The notes under the pieces were generated by a model. That model was not told where the DNA came from, ran no database searches, and was given only the letters and a program-made list of their open reading frames with translations. A stretch of DNA of 31,954 nt from Azotobacter paspali (GTDB taxonomy: Bacteria; Pseudomonadota; Gammaproteobacteria; Pseudomonadales; Pseudomonadaceae), in the NCBI RefSeq assembly GCF_042434745.1, contig NZ_JBHLSS010000072.1; one strand, 5' to 3'. How positions within the stretch are numbered: position 1 is the first letter of the stretch; every line of letters begins with the position of its first letter. The position numbers and the translations under genes were made by a program. Below are positions 22,872-30,874 of the stretch, in pieces.

Positions 22872-23171
22872 TCAGGGCAGGACCTTGTTAAAGGGTTTGA
22901 CCCTGACCTCGGCATACACGCCGGCGGCGCAATAGGGATCGGCATCGGCCCAGGCGCGGGCGGCTTCCAGGGATTCGAACTCGGCGACCACCAGGCTGCC
23001 GCTGAAGCCGGCGGAACCGGGATCGGAGCTGTCCACGGCGGGATGCGGGCCGGCCAGCATTAGGCGACCTTCCTGCTTCAGTTGCTGCAGACGGGCAAGG
23101 TGGGCGGGACGAGCGCCCAGGCGCTTGTCCAGGGAATTTGCCACGTCGGTGGCGATGATGGCGTAGAGCAT
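22872..23171 (-). CDS. yciI: YciI family protein
   Basis: The 99-aa protein has the YciI ferredoxin-like fold pattern. The start MLYAIIATDVANSLDKR, then RPAHLARLQQL, AGPHPAVDSSDPG, GSLVVAEFESLEAARAWADADPY and ends VRVKPFNKVLP. Conserved His in RPAHL and Asp in WADADPY are the putative active-site residues of the family; no reaction is established for this subgroup. One base separates it from the yciB stop, so the two are an operon. Confidence 0.93.
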   Translation of the reverse strand: MLYAIIATDVANSLDKRLGARPAHLARLQQLKQEGRLMLAGPHPAVDSSDPGSAGFSGSLVVAEFESLEAARAWADADPYCAAGVYAEVRVKPFNKVLP

Positions 23172-23172
23172 G

Positions 23173-23772
23173 TCAATCCTTGGATTTGGCTGCGGATTCG
23201 CTGCTGTGTTCATGCATGTGGCGGGCAAGGAAGACCCCTTGGCCGACCAGGAACAGGATGGTCATGCCCAGGCTGCCGAACACTTTGAAGTCGACCCAGA
23301 ACTCATGGAAGGTGAAGGCGACGAACAGGTTGGCGCAACCGCTGAAGATGAAGAACGCCACCCAGGCGAGATTCAGGCGCGTCCATAGCGGCGCCGGCAG
23401 GCTGACCGCATGCCCCAGAATGCGCTGGATCAGCGGGCGGTCGCCGATGAAGTGGCTGGCGGCGAAGCCCACGGCGAACAGCCAGTTGACCACCGGCGCT
23501 TTCCACTTGAGGAAGGTCTCGCTCTGAAAGGTCAGGGTCATGCCGCCGAACACCAGGCAGGCGAGGAGGGTGATCCACTGGCCTTTTTCCAGCCGCCGCT
23601 GGATCAAAAACAGGGCGCCATAAACCAGCAGCGAGGCGAGGATCAAGACCGCGGTGGCACTGAAGATGCCGCCGAAGGTGAAGCTGTGGCCGGCCAGTTC
23701 GACGATCCGGGGCTCCAGCTTGTAGACGATGAAAAAGAGAATCAGCGGAATGAAATCGATGAATTGTTTCAC
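23173..23772 (-). CDS. yciB: Inner membrane septation protein YciB (IspZ)
   Basis: The 199-aa integral membrane protein (about five segments) belongs to the YciB/IspZ (intracellular septation protein A) family, which helps link cell envelope synthesis and division. Conserved sequence includes KQFIDFIPLILFFIVYK at the start, QSETFLKWKAPVVNWLF, SHFIGDRPLIQRILG and FVAFTFHEFWVDFKVFG. The GTG start at 23772 fits the family N-terminus; the open frame extends 48 codons upstream without similarity. It is divergent from rnm across 66 bp. Confidence 0.93.
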   Translation of the reverse strand: MKQFIDFIPLILFFIVYKLEPRIVELAGHSFTFGGIFSATAVLILASLLVYGALFLIQRRLEKGQWITLLACLVFGGMTLTFQSETFLKWKAPVVNWLFAVGFAASHFIGDRPLIQRILGHAVSLPAPLWTRLNLAWVAFFIFSGCANLFVAFTFHEFWVDFKVFGSLGMTILFLVGQGVFLARHMHEHSSESAAKSKD

Positions 23773-23838
23773 TGTGGCAGCCAGAAGCGGGATGTGGCGG
23801 CATAATAACAAACCTCGACAGCCGCGAAAGCCAGCGTC

Positions 23839-24702
23839 ATGAAGGTGGATTTGCATTGCCACAGCACCGCTTCCGATGGGGCATTGAGTCCCGCCGAGGT
23901 GGTTCGCCGTGCCCATGGGCGCGGCGTTCGGCTGCTGGCGCTAACCGACCACGATACCCTGGACGGGCTTCCCGAGGCACAGGCCGCCAGCACCGGGCTA
24001 GACATCGAGCTGATTAACGGTATCGAGCTGTCCGCACTGTGGGGCGGGACCACCGTGCACGTACTCGGCTATGCCTTTTCCCGCGAGGCGCCGGCGCTGC
24101 GCCAGGCACTGGCCGAGTTGCAGCAGGGCCGCTGGCAGCGGGCCGCGGAGATCGCCCGGCGGCTGGCTGGCAAGGGTATGGACGGAGCCCTGGAGGGCGC
24201 CCGGGCGGTGCAGCGCGAACTGGGCGACAGCGGCAATGCTCCGGCGCGTCCGCACTTCGCCGAGTTCCTGGTGCGCGCCGGGCATGTCCGGGACCACGCA
24301 CAAGCCTTCCAGAAATGGCTGGGCGCGGGCAAGCTGGGCGATATCAAGCAGTACTGGCCGAGCCTCGAGCAGGCGATCGTCACCCTGCGCGCAGCCGGTG
24401 CCTGGGTCAGCTTGGCGCATCCCTGGCACTACGATTTCACCCGCAGCAAGCGGCGGCGCCTGGTCGTCGACTTCATCCGCGCCGGCGGTCACGCGCTGGA
24501 GGTCAGCAACGGCCTGCAACCGGCCGAGCAGGTCGGCGGCCTGGCCATCCTGGTCCGCGAATTCGGTCTGCTGGCCAGCGCCGGCAGCGATTTCCATGCC
24601 CCCGACACCTGGTCCGAACTGGGCCTATACCGCCCGCCGCCGGACGATTTGCCACCGCTCTGGATGCGTTTCCCCCATGTCCGTCACTGCGCCGTCCTCT
24701 GA
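23839..24702 (+). CDS. rnm: PHP domain phosphoesterase, RNase AM type
   Basis: The 287-aa PHP-family protein matches YciV/TrpH, now known as RNase AM, a 5'-3' exonuclease on RNA with 3',5'-bisphosphate nucleotidase activity that trims rRNA 5' ends. Metal ligands are visible in DLHCHST (H6, H8), D13, TDHDT (D37, H38), the Glu of INGIELSA, H79-region HVLGY, SLAHPWHYD and SAGSDFHAPD. Length matches the family. yciO follows 13 bp after, so the two are probably cotranscribed. Confidence 0.9.
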   Translation: MKVDLHCHSTASDGALSPAEVVRRAHGRGVRLLALTDHDTLDGLPEAQAASTGLDIELINGIELSALWGGTTVHVLGYAFSREAPALRQALAELQQGRWQRAAEIARRLAGKGMDGALEGARAVQRELGDSGNAPARPHFAEFLVRAGHVRDHAQAFQKWLGAGKLGDIKQYWPSLEQAIVTLRAAGAWVSLAHPWHYDFTRSKRRRLVVDFIRAGGHALEVSNGLQPAEQVGGLAILVREFGLLASAGSDFHAPDTWSELGLYRPPPDDLPPLWMRFPHVRHCAVL

Positions 24703-24715
24703 ACAGGGAATTCAT

Positions 24716-25345
24716 GTGAGTCAGTACTTCCAAATCCATCCGGAAAACCCGCAACTGCGCCTGGTTCGCCAGGCAGTGGAAATCGTCCGCGGCGGCGGGG
24801 TGATCGTCTATCCCACCGATGCCTCCTATGCGCTCGGTTGCCAGCTCGGCAACAAGGCCGGTCTGGAGCGTATCCGCCGCCTGCGGCAACTGGACGACCG
24901 GCACAACTTCACCCTGGTGTGCAGCGATCTTTCGCAGCTGAGCCTGTTCGCCCGGGTCGATACCGGCGCTTTCCGCCTGCTCAAGACCTGGACGCCGGGT
25001 CCCTACACCTTCATTCTCCACGCCAGCCGCGAAGTGCCGCGAATCATGCTGCACCCCAAGCGGCGTACCATCGGCCTGCGCATTCCGGCCAACCCCATCG
25101 CCCAGGCTCTGCTGGCAGAGCTCGGCGAGCCGCTGATGAGCGCCAGCCTGATCCTGCCCGGCGAGACGCTGCCGCTGAGCGACCCGGAGGAGATGCGCCA
25201 GCGCCTCGAACGCCAAGTCGACCTGATCGTCGACGGTGGCGCCGGTACGCTGGAGGCCTCCACCGTGGTCAGCCTGCTCGAGGGCGAGCCCGAAGTGCTG
25301 CGCGTCGGCTGCGGCGATCCGGCACCCTTCGCCGGCGAAGCCTGA
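24716..25345 (+). CDS. yciO: YciO family (Sua5/YrdC-like) protein
   Basis: The 209-aa protein has the YrdC/Sua5 double-stranded RNA-binding fold, near the length of E. coli YciO (206 aa). YciO is a paralogue of the t6A enzyme TsaC with an unsettled biological role. Motifs: GGVIVYPTDASYALGC, RHNFTLVCSDLSQLS, TPGPYTFILHASREVPR, KRRTIGLRIPANPIAQALL. The start is GTG with AGGGAA upstream; the overlapping ATG (24714) runs straight into TGA. A hairpin follows the stop. Confidence 0.92.
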   Translation: MSQYFQIHPENPQLRLVRQAVEIVRGGGVIVYPTDASYALGCQLGNKAGLERIRRLRQLDDRHNFTLVCSDLSQLSLFARVDTGAFRLLKTWTPGPYTFILHASREVPRIMLHPKRRTIGLRIPANPIAQALLAELGEPLMSASLILPGETLPLSDPEEMRQRLERQVDLIVDGGAGTLEASTVVSLLEGEPEVLRVGCGDPAPFAGEA

Positions 25346-25351
25346 GTTTTG

Positions 25352-25373
25352 CGCCGGCCAGTACCGGCCGGCG
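25352..25373. repeat. GC hairpin in the scpA leader
   Basis: CGCCGGCC (25352-25359) and GGCCGGCG (25366-25373) form a perfect 8-bp stem with a 6-nt loop. It lies between the yciO stop and scpA. No T-run follows on the plus strand, so it is not a standard terminator. Confidence 0.55.
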
Positions 25374-25396
25374 TCGCGCCGGACGATGCCGCCGCC

Positions 25397-26203
25397 ATGC
25401 CGGACGCCGGCACCCCCTTCGCGCTGGTCTATGGGCAGGCGCTGACCGAGCTGCCGCAGGACCTGTACATTCCGCCGGATGCCTTGGAGGTGTTTCTCGA
25501 AGCCTTCGAGGGGCCGCTCGATCTGTTGCTTTACCTGATCCGCAAACAAAACATCGATATCCTCGACATCCCGGTGGCCGAGATAACCCGCCAGTACATG
25601 GGCTACGTCGAGCTGATGAAGGCCGCGCGCCTGGAGCTGGCCGCCGAATACCTGGTGATGGCCGCCATGCTCGCCGAGATCAAGTCGCACATGCTGCTGC
25701 CGCGTTCGGTGGCTGCCGAGGAGGAAGAGGAGGACCCGCGCGCCGAACTGATCCGCCGCCTGCAGGAGTACGAGCGCTACAAGCGAGCCGCCGAGGAGCT
25801 CGACGATCTGCCCCGGATCGGTCGCGAACTGCACCCGACGCTGCTGGAAGCGCCGCAGGCGCAGAGTCGCCGCCGGCTGCCGACGGTCGGCCTGGACGAG
25901 CTGCTGCTGGCCATGGCCGAGGTGCTGCGCCGCGCCGAGCTGTTCGAAAGCCACCAGGTCACCCGTGAGGCGTTGTCTACCCGCGAGCGCATGAGCGAAG
26001 TGCTCGAACGCCTGCGGGGCGGTAGCTTCGTGCCTTTCGTGCAACTGTTCCAGGTCGGGGAGGGGCGTCTAGGTGTGGTGGTGACCTTCATGGCGGTGCT
26101 CGAACTGATCAAGGAGTCGCTGGTCGAGCTGGTACAGACCGAGCCCTTCGCGCCCATTCATGTGCGCCTGCGCGGCGACGAGTCCGCGGGAGAAACGGAA
26201 TGA
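25397..26203 (+). CDS. scpA: Segregation and condensation protein ScpA
   Basis: The 268-aa kleisin of the SMC-ScpAB complex shows the N-terminal helix FLEAFEGPLDLLLYLIRKQNIDI and IPVAEITRQYMGYVELM, then LAAEYLVMAAMLAEIKSHMLLP, an acidic linker (EEEEED) and the C-terminal winged helix (FVPFVQLFQVGEGRLGVVVTFMAVLELIKESLVEL). An ATG at 25397 is chosen, but no good Shine-Dalgarno precedes it, and starts at other codons between 25349 and 25397 are possible. Its stop overlaps the scpB start (ATGA). Confidence 0.92.
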   Translation: MPDAGTPFALVYGQALTELPQDLYIPPDALEVFLEAFEGPLDLLLYLIRKQNIDILDIPVAEITRQYMGYVELMKAARLELAAEYLVMAAMLAEIKSHMLLPRSVAAEEEEEDPRAELIRRLQEYERYKRAAEELDDLPRIGRELHPTLLEAPQAQSRRRLPTVGLDELLLAMAEVLRRAELFESHQVTREALSTRERMSEVLERLRGGSFVPFVQLFQVGEGRLGVVVTFMAVLELIKESLVELVQTEPFAPIHVRLRGDESAGETE

Positions 26204-26955
26204 ACCTGAACGATCCGGCCGAACTGGCCGTACTGCTTGAGGCCTGGCTGCTCGCCGCCGGCCGGCCGCTGTCGCTGGAGCGCCTCGGCGAGCTGTTCGA
26301 GGAGGGCGAGCGGCCCGAACCGGCCCGCCTGCGCGACGCCCTGGCGATTCTCGCGCGTTCCTGCCAGGGGCGCGCCTTCGAACTGAAGGAAGTGGCCTCC
26401 GGCTATCGCCTACAGGTGCGCGAGCGCTTCGCGCCCTGGGTCGGGCAGCTCTGGGAGGAGCGGCCGCAGCGTTACTCGCGGGCCCTGCTGGAAACCCTGG
26501 CGCTAATCGCCTACCGCCAGCCGATCAGCCGCGGCGAGATCGAGGCGGTGCGCGGCGTGGCGGTGAGCAGCAACATCATCAGGACCCTGCAGGAGCGCGA
26601 GTGGGTCCGGGTGGTCGGCTACCGCGAGGTACCCGGCTGGCCGGCGCTATTCGCCACCACCCGCGCCTTTCTCGACCATTTCAACCTGAAGAGTCTCGAC
26701 GAGCTGCCGCCTCTGGCCGTGCTGCGTAGCCTGGAGCCGGGGCCGGCCGGTGCGGCCAGCGAGGAGCCGCCGGTCGGCCCGCCATTGGCCGGCGAAACCG
26801 CCGAACCGGCCGAGCGGACCAGCTTCCGCACCCTGCTGGCCGAATTGGACGCCATGGAGCAGGGCCTCAAGACCGACTTCGACGACCTGCCGGAGGCGGA
26901 CGCCAAGGCCGAAGGCGGCATGCAGCAGGTGGCGGACGATTCCCAGGCGGAATGA
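26200..26955 (+). CDS. scpB: Segregation and condensation protein ScpB
   Basis: The 251-aa partner of ScpA has two winged-helix domains in residues 1-165 (LLEAWLLAAGRPLSLERL; YSRALLETLALIAYRQPISRGEIEAVRGV; LQEREWVRVVGYREVPGWPALFATT). A low-complexity Pro/Glu/Ala tail of about 80 residues follows, as in pseudomonads. The 4-bp overlap with scpA fits translational coupling and equal production. rluB, which follows scpB in many pseudomonads, is not here; edd is 67 bp downstream. Confidence 0.93.
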   Translation: MNLNDPAELAVLLEAWLLAAGRPLSLERLGELFEEGERPEPARLRDALAILARSCQGRAFELKEVASGYRLQVRERFAPWVGQLWEERPQRYSRALLETLALIAYRQPISRGEIEAVRGVAVSSNIIRTLQEREWVRVVGYREVPGWPALFATTRAFLDHFNLKSLDELPPLAVLRSLEPGPAGAASEEPPVGPPLAGETAEPAERTSFRTLLAELDAMEQGLKTDFDDLPEADAKAEGGMQQVADDSQAE

Positions 26956-27022
26956 GCGGCTTGTCCATTTCCCGACGCTGAGCCTAAATGAAGGGTGACC
27001 TGCCAATAAGAGTGAGCCCGCG

Positions 27023-28849
27023 ATGCATCCCCGAGTTCTCGAAGTCACCCGGCGGCTGACCGAGCGCAGCCGCGCTACTCGCGAGCGCTATCTCGAGCAG
27101 ATGCGCCGCGCCGCTGCCGAGGGGCCGTCGCGTGCGCGGCTGCCTTGCGCCAACTTCGCCCATGGCGTGGCCGGTTGCGCCGAGTCCGACAAGCAGCGCC
27201 TGCGTCTGCCTGGCGAAGTCGACGTGGCAATCGTCTCGGCCTACAACGACATGCTCTCGGCGCACCAGCCCTACCAGCACTTTCCGCCGATCCTTAAGGC
27301 CGCGCTGCAGGAGATCGGCGCGATCGGCCAGTTCGCCGGCGGGGTGCCGGCGATGTGCGACGGCGTCACCCAGGGCGAGGCGGGCATGGAACTGAGCCTG
27401 GCCAGCCGCGATGTGATCGCCATGGCCACCGCGGTGGCGTTGTCCCACAACATGTTCGACGCGGCGCTGTGCCTGGGGATCTGCGACAAGATCGTCCCCG
27501 GCCTGGTGATAGGAGCGCTGCGTTTCGGCCACCTGCCGTTCGTCTTCGTCCCGGGCGGGCCGATGCCTTCGGGCATCCCCAATAAGGAAAAGGCGGAGAC
27601 CCGCCAGCGCTATGCCGAAGGCAAGGCCAGCCGCGCGGAACTGCTCGAGTCGGAGATGAAGTCCTATCACAGCCCCGGAACCTGCACCTTCTACGGCACG
27701 GCGAACACCAATCAGGTGCTGATGGACGTAGTCGGCCTGCATCTGCCGGGCGCCGCCTTCGTCAACCCGTACACGCCGCTGCGCGACGCGCTGACCCGCG
27801 AGGCGGCTCGCCAGGCGACGCGGCTGACCCGGCAGGCCGGCGACTACCTACCGCTGTGCGAGATCTTCGACGAGAAGGCGGTGATCAACGCGGTGGTGGC
27901 GCTGCTCGCCACCGGCGGCTCGACCAACCACAGCCTGCACCTGCCGGCCATGGCCCTGGCCGCTGGCATCCGCCTGACCTGGCAAGACATGGCCGACCTG
28001 TCCGAGGTGGTGCCGCTGATCGCCAGGGTCTATCCCAACGGCCAGGACGACGTGAACCGCTTCCACGCCGCCGGCGGCACGCCCTTCCTGATCCGCGAAC
28101 TGCTCGGCGCCGGGCTGCTGCACGAGGACGTCAACACTGTGCTCGGGCGCGGGTTGGGCCGCTACATCCAGGAACCGTTTCTGGACGAGGAGCGGCTGGT
28201 CTGGCGCGAGGGCCCGGCGCAGAGTCTCGACGAGAGCATCCTGCGCCCGGTGGCCCGGCCGTTTTCCGCCGAAGGCGGCCTGCGCGTGCTGGAAGGCAAT
28301 CTGGGGCGCGGCGTGATCAAGGTTTCTGCGGTGGCGCCGGAGCATCGGGTGGTCGAGGCGCCGGCGCGGGTCTTCGCCAGCCAAGCCGAACTGGCCGCGG
28401 CCTTCCAGGCCGGCGAACTGGAGCGCGACCTGGTAGCAGTGGTGCGCTTCCAGGGGCCGAAGGCCAACGGCATGCCCGAACTACACAAGCTCACGCCTTA
28501 CCTGGGGGTGCTGCAGGATCGTGGCTACCGTGTCGCGCTGGTCACCGACGGACGCATGTCCGGGGCTTCCGGTAAGGTCCCGGCGGCTATCCATGTCTGT
28601 CCCGAGGCGCAGGAGGGCGGGCCGCTGGCGCGCTTGCGCGACGGAGATCCGATCCGCGTGGACGGTGAAAAAGGCGAACTGAAGGTACTGCTGCCAGAGG
28701 CGGAATGGGCGGCGCGGGAGAATGTTGCGGCCCTGGAGGATGCCGGCATCGGCTGCGGCCGCGAGCTGTTCGCCTTCATGCGCGCGGCTTTCAGTTCGGC
28801 GGAAGAGGGCGCCTGCGTGTTCACCGAACGGCTCGGAGCGCTCGAATGA
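27023..28849 (+). CDS. edd: 6-phosphogluconate dehydratase
   Basis: The 608-aa enzyme converts 6-phosphogluconate to KDPG, the first dedicated Entner-Doudoroff step. It belongs to the IlvD/Edd family with a labile Fe-S cluster. Cysteines C154 (GICDKIVPG) and C221 (SPGTCTFYGTANTNQ) match the E. coli positions, with C112 in MCDGVTQGEAGME. Also seen are ATGGSTNHSLHLPA and VTDGRMSGASGKVPAAIHV. No frame damage is visible. The ATG has AAGAGTGAG upstream. glk overlaps by 4 bp. I see no clear HexR box in the 67-bp leader, unlike the hexR intergenic region. Confidence 0.97.
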   Translation: MHPRVLEVTRRLTERSRATRERYLEQMRRAAAEGPSRARLPCANFAHGVAGCAESDKQRLRLPGEVDVAIVSAYNDMLSAHQPYQHFPPILKAALQEIGAIGQFAGGVPAMCDGVTQGEAGMELSLASRDVIAMATAVALSHNMFDAALCLGICDKIVPGLVIGALRFGHLPFVFVPGGPMPSGIPNKEKAETRQRYAEGKASRAELLESEMKSYHSPGTCTFYGTANTNQVLMDVVGLHLPGAAFVNPYTPLRDALTREAARQATRLTRQAGDYLPLCEIFDEKAVINAVVALLATGGSTNHSLHLPAMALAAGIRLTWQDMADLSEVVPLIARVYPNGQDDVNRFHAAGGTPFLIRELLGAGLLHEDVNTVLGRGLGRYIQEPFLDEERLVWREGPAQSLDESILRPVARPFSAEGGLRVLEGNLGRGVIKVSAVAPEHRVVEAPARVFASQAELAAAFQAGELERDLVAVVRFQGPKANGMPELHKLTPYLGVLQDRGYRVALVTDGRMSGASGKVPAAIHVCPEAQEGGPLARLRDGDPIRVDGEKGELKVLLPEAEWAARENVAALEDAGIGCGRELFAFMRAAFSSAEEGACVFTERLGALE

Positions 28850-29805
28850 AGCTGGCTCTGATCGCCGACGTCGGCGGAACCCACGTGCGTTTCGCCCTCT
28901 GGCGGGACGGCCGGCCGCAGGCGTTGCGAGTGCTGGCCACGGGCGACTATCCCGGCCCCGAGGAGGCGATCCGCGCCTACCTCGCCGCGCTGGAATTACC
29001 GCTGGCGGCGCTAGAGACGGCCTGCCTGGCCTGTGCCGGTCCCATGCATGGCGATCAGTTCAGCCTGACCAACAATCACTGGCGGTTCGGCCGCCTGGCG
29101 CTCACCCATGCGCTGGGTCTGCGCCAATTGCTGGTGATCAACGACTTCGCCGCCATGGCCCTCGGCATGACCCGTCTGGCCGAGCACGAGCGGCTGACCA
29201 TTCGGTCGGGGCAGGCTGCCGTCGGCAGCCCCCGGCTAGTGCTGGGGCCGGGCACCGGGCTTGGTGTCAGCGCCCTGCTGCCGAATGGCTCGGGAAACTG
29301 GCGGGTACTGCCGGGCGAGGGCGGGCATGTCGATCTGCCGCTCGGCAACTCGCGCGAGGTGGCGCTGTGGCAGTTGCTGCAGCGCGATCTCGGCCACGTT
29401 TCCGCGGAGAGCGTGCTCTGCGGCGGCGGCCTGCTGCGGCTGTACCGAGTCAGTTGCAGGCTTGACGGACAGCGGCCGCGACTCGACTCGGCCGCCGCGG
29501 TGAGCGCCGCGGCATTGGCCGGCGAGGCCGGCGCGATGGCGGTGTTGGAGCAGTTCTGCTGCTGGCTGGGACGGGTCGCCGGCAACCATGTACTGACCCT
29601 GGGCGCGCGCGGCGGCGTTTATCTGGCCGGTGGCATATTGCTGCATTTCGCCGATTTCCTGCGCGATAGCGGCTTTTCCCGCTGCTTCGTCGACAAGGGG
29701 GTGATGAGCGGCTATCTGCAGGACATTCCGGTATTGCTGGCGGTGGCCGAGCAACCCGGCCTGTTGGGCGCCGGGTTGGCGCTGGAGGCCTGGGCGAAGC
29801 GCTAG
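28846..29805 (+). CDS. glk: Glucokinase
   Basis: The 319-aa glucokinase of the bacterial Glk (ROK-distinct) family phosphorylates glucose with ATP. Motifs: ADVGGTHVRFAL (phosphate 1), NDFAAMALGM (catalytic Asp), GPGTGLGVSALLP (phosphate 2) and PGEGGHVDLPLG. Near the C-terminus is LGARGGVYLAGGIL. The start overlaps the edd stop (ATGA), so edd-glk are coupled. In P. aeruginosa gltR/gtrS and glucose transport genes follow; here hexR is only 16 bp away in the opposite direction. Confidence 0.95.
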   Translation: MKLALIADVGGTHVRFALWRDGRPQALRVLATGDYPGPEEAIRAYLAALELPLAALETACLACAGPMHGDQFSLTNNHWRFGRLALTHALGLRQLLVINDFAAMALGMTRLAEHERLTIRSGQAAVGSPRLVLGPGTGLGVSALLPNGSGNWRVLPGEGGHVDLPLGNSREVALWQLLQRDLGHVSAESVLCGGGLLRLYRVSCRLDGQRPRLDSAAAVSAAALAGEAGAMAVLEQFCCWLGRVAGNHVLTLGARGGVYLAGGILLHFADFLRDSGFSRCFVDKGVMSGYLQDIPVLLAVAEQPGLLGAGLALEAWAKR

Positions 29806-29821
29806 CCTGCTTGAGACGGGC

Positions 29822-30700
29822 TCACTCCTCGGTTACTTCGTCGGTCACCTCATCGTCGGTCGGGTAGCGGGTCTGCGCCAGGCTTTCCTTGATCTTGCGC
29901 AAGTGCGGCTGGAGGTCGGCGCCACGGCGCAGGGTCACGCCAGCGGCCAGCACGTCGAGCACGGTGAGCTGGAGGATGCGCGAGATCATTGGCATGTAGA
30001 TGTCGGTGTTTTCCTGCGGCGGGACATCGAGGCTGTGGCTGCAGGCACGGGCCAGCGGCGAGCCGGCGGCGGTCAGGCCGAGCACCGAGGCGCCGTTCTT
30101 GCGGGCCACAGACGCCACTTCGACTAGTTCGCGGGTGCGCCCGGTGTAGGAAATGATCACGAAAAGGTCGCCGGTGTGGGCTACCGAGGCGAGCATGCGT
30201 TGCATCAGCACGTCGCTCTGCGTCGCCACGGCGAGATTGAAGCGGAAGAACTTGTATTGCGCATCCAGGGCCACGGAGGCCGAGGCACCAAGGCCGAAGA
30301 AATGGATCTGTCGGGCCTGGATCAGCAGGTCGACGGCCCGGTCGACGCTCTGCGGGTCGAGTCCCTGGCAGGCATTGTCGAGGGCGGCGATGGTGCTGCC
30401 GAAGATCTTGCGCGTGTAGGTGGCGGGACCGTCGTTCGCCGCCACCGCTTGGCTGACGTAGGCGGCGCCGCTGGCCAGGCTCTGCGCCAACTGGATCTTC
30501 AGCGCCGGATAGCCGCTGGTATCTAGGGAGCGGCAGAAGCGGTTGACGGTCGGCTCGCTGACGCCGGCCGCCTGCGCCAGGGCGGCGATGCTCAGGCCCA
30601 TGACTTGCTGCGGGTCCTGCAGAATGACCTCGGCGACCTTGCGTTCGGCCCGGTTCAACTCGCCGAGACGTCCCTGGATCCGTTCAAGGAAATTTCTCAT
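29822..30700 (-). CDS. hexR: Transcriptional regulator HexR
   Basis: The 292-aa RpiR-family repressor controls zwf, edd and related carbon genes and is released by KDPG. The N-terminal helix-turn-helix domain (about 1-77) has AALAQAAGVSEPTVNRFCRSLDTSGYPALK. The SIS sugar-phosphate domain (about 120-260) contains HFFGLGASASVALDAQYKFFR and VIISYTGRTRELVEVA. The start MRNFLERIQGRL matches relatives, with AGGGAA upstream; the open frame extends 87 codons further without homology. The gene appears intact. It faces a relic of the zwf-pgl-eda operon, one of its usual targets. Confidence 0.95.
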   Translation of the reverse strand: MRNFLERIQGRLGELNRAERKVAEVILQDPQQVMGLSIAALAQAAGVSEPTVNRFCRSLDTSGYPALKIQLAQSLASGAAYVSQAVAANDGPATYTRKIFGSTIAALDNACQGLDPQSVDRAVDLLIQARQIHFFGLGASASVALDAQYKFFRFNLAVATQSDVLMQRMLASVAHTGDLFVIISYTGRTRELVEVASVARKNGASVLGLTAAGSPLARACSHSLDVPPQENTDIYMPMISRILQLTVLDVLAAGVTLRRGADLQPHLRKIKESLAQTRYPTDDEVTDEVTEE

Positions 30701-30748
30701 GCGGATTCCCTGTCCTGTGTGAAGGGCTTTTTCTGTTTTACAGGACCT

Positions 30749-30763
30749 CGTAGTTTTATTACA
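30749..30763. promoter_or_regulatory. HexR operator
   Basis: The 15-bp site cgtagttttattaca fits the gammaproteobacterial HexR consensus TGTARTWWWATTACA at 14 of 15 positions. It lies 49 bp upstream of hexR and 112 bp before the pgl relic, where the zwf promoter would be. The consensus is from memory of the family. Confidence 0.72.
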
Positions 30764-30802
30764 ACATAATCCGGAAGTTTTTCCGCTAAGTCGGAGAGTT
30801 TC

Positions 30803-30820
30803 TTTTACAAACTGGTAAAA
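30803..30820. repeat. AT-rich palindrome in the hexR-pgl gap
   Basis: TTTTAC (30803-30808) and GTAAAA (30815-30820) flank a 6-bp centre. The 174-bp gap is AT-rich against its surroundings, as promoter DNA usually is. It may be a second, weaker operator. Confidence 0.4.
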
Positions 30821-30874
30821 AACATATGTCCTGCGCTGGGCACTCACCCGTGCGACTGAGATGGAAGTTTGTCC

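Noticed and set aside
24503..26044. 513-aa minus-strand frame opposite yciO and scpA
   Set aside because: His/Gln-rich antisense translation typical of GC-rich DNA; both opposite-strand genes are well supported.
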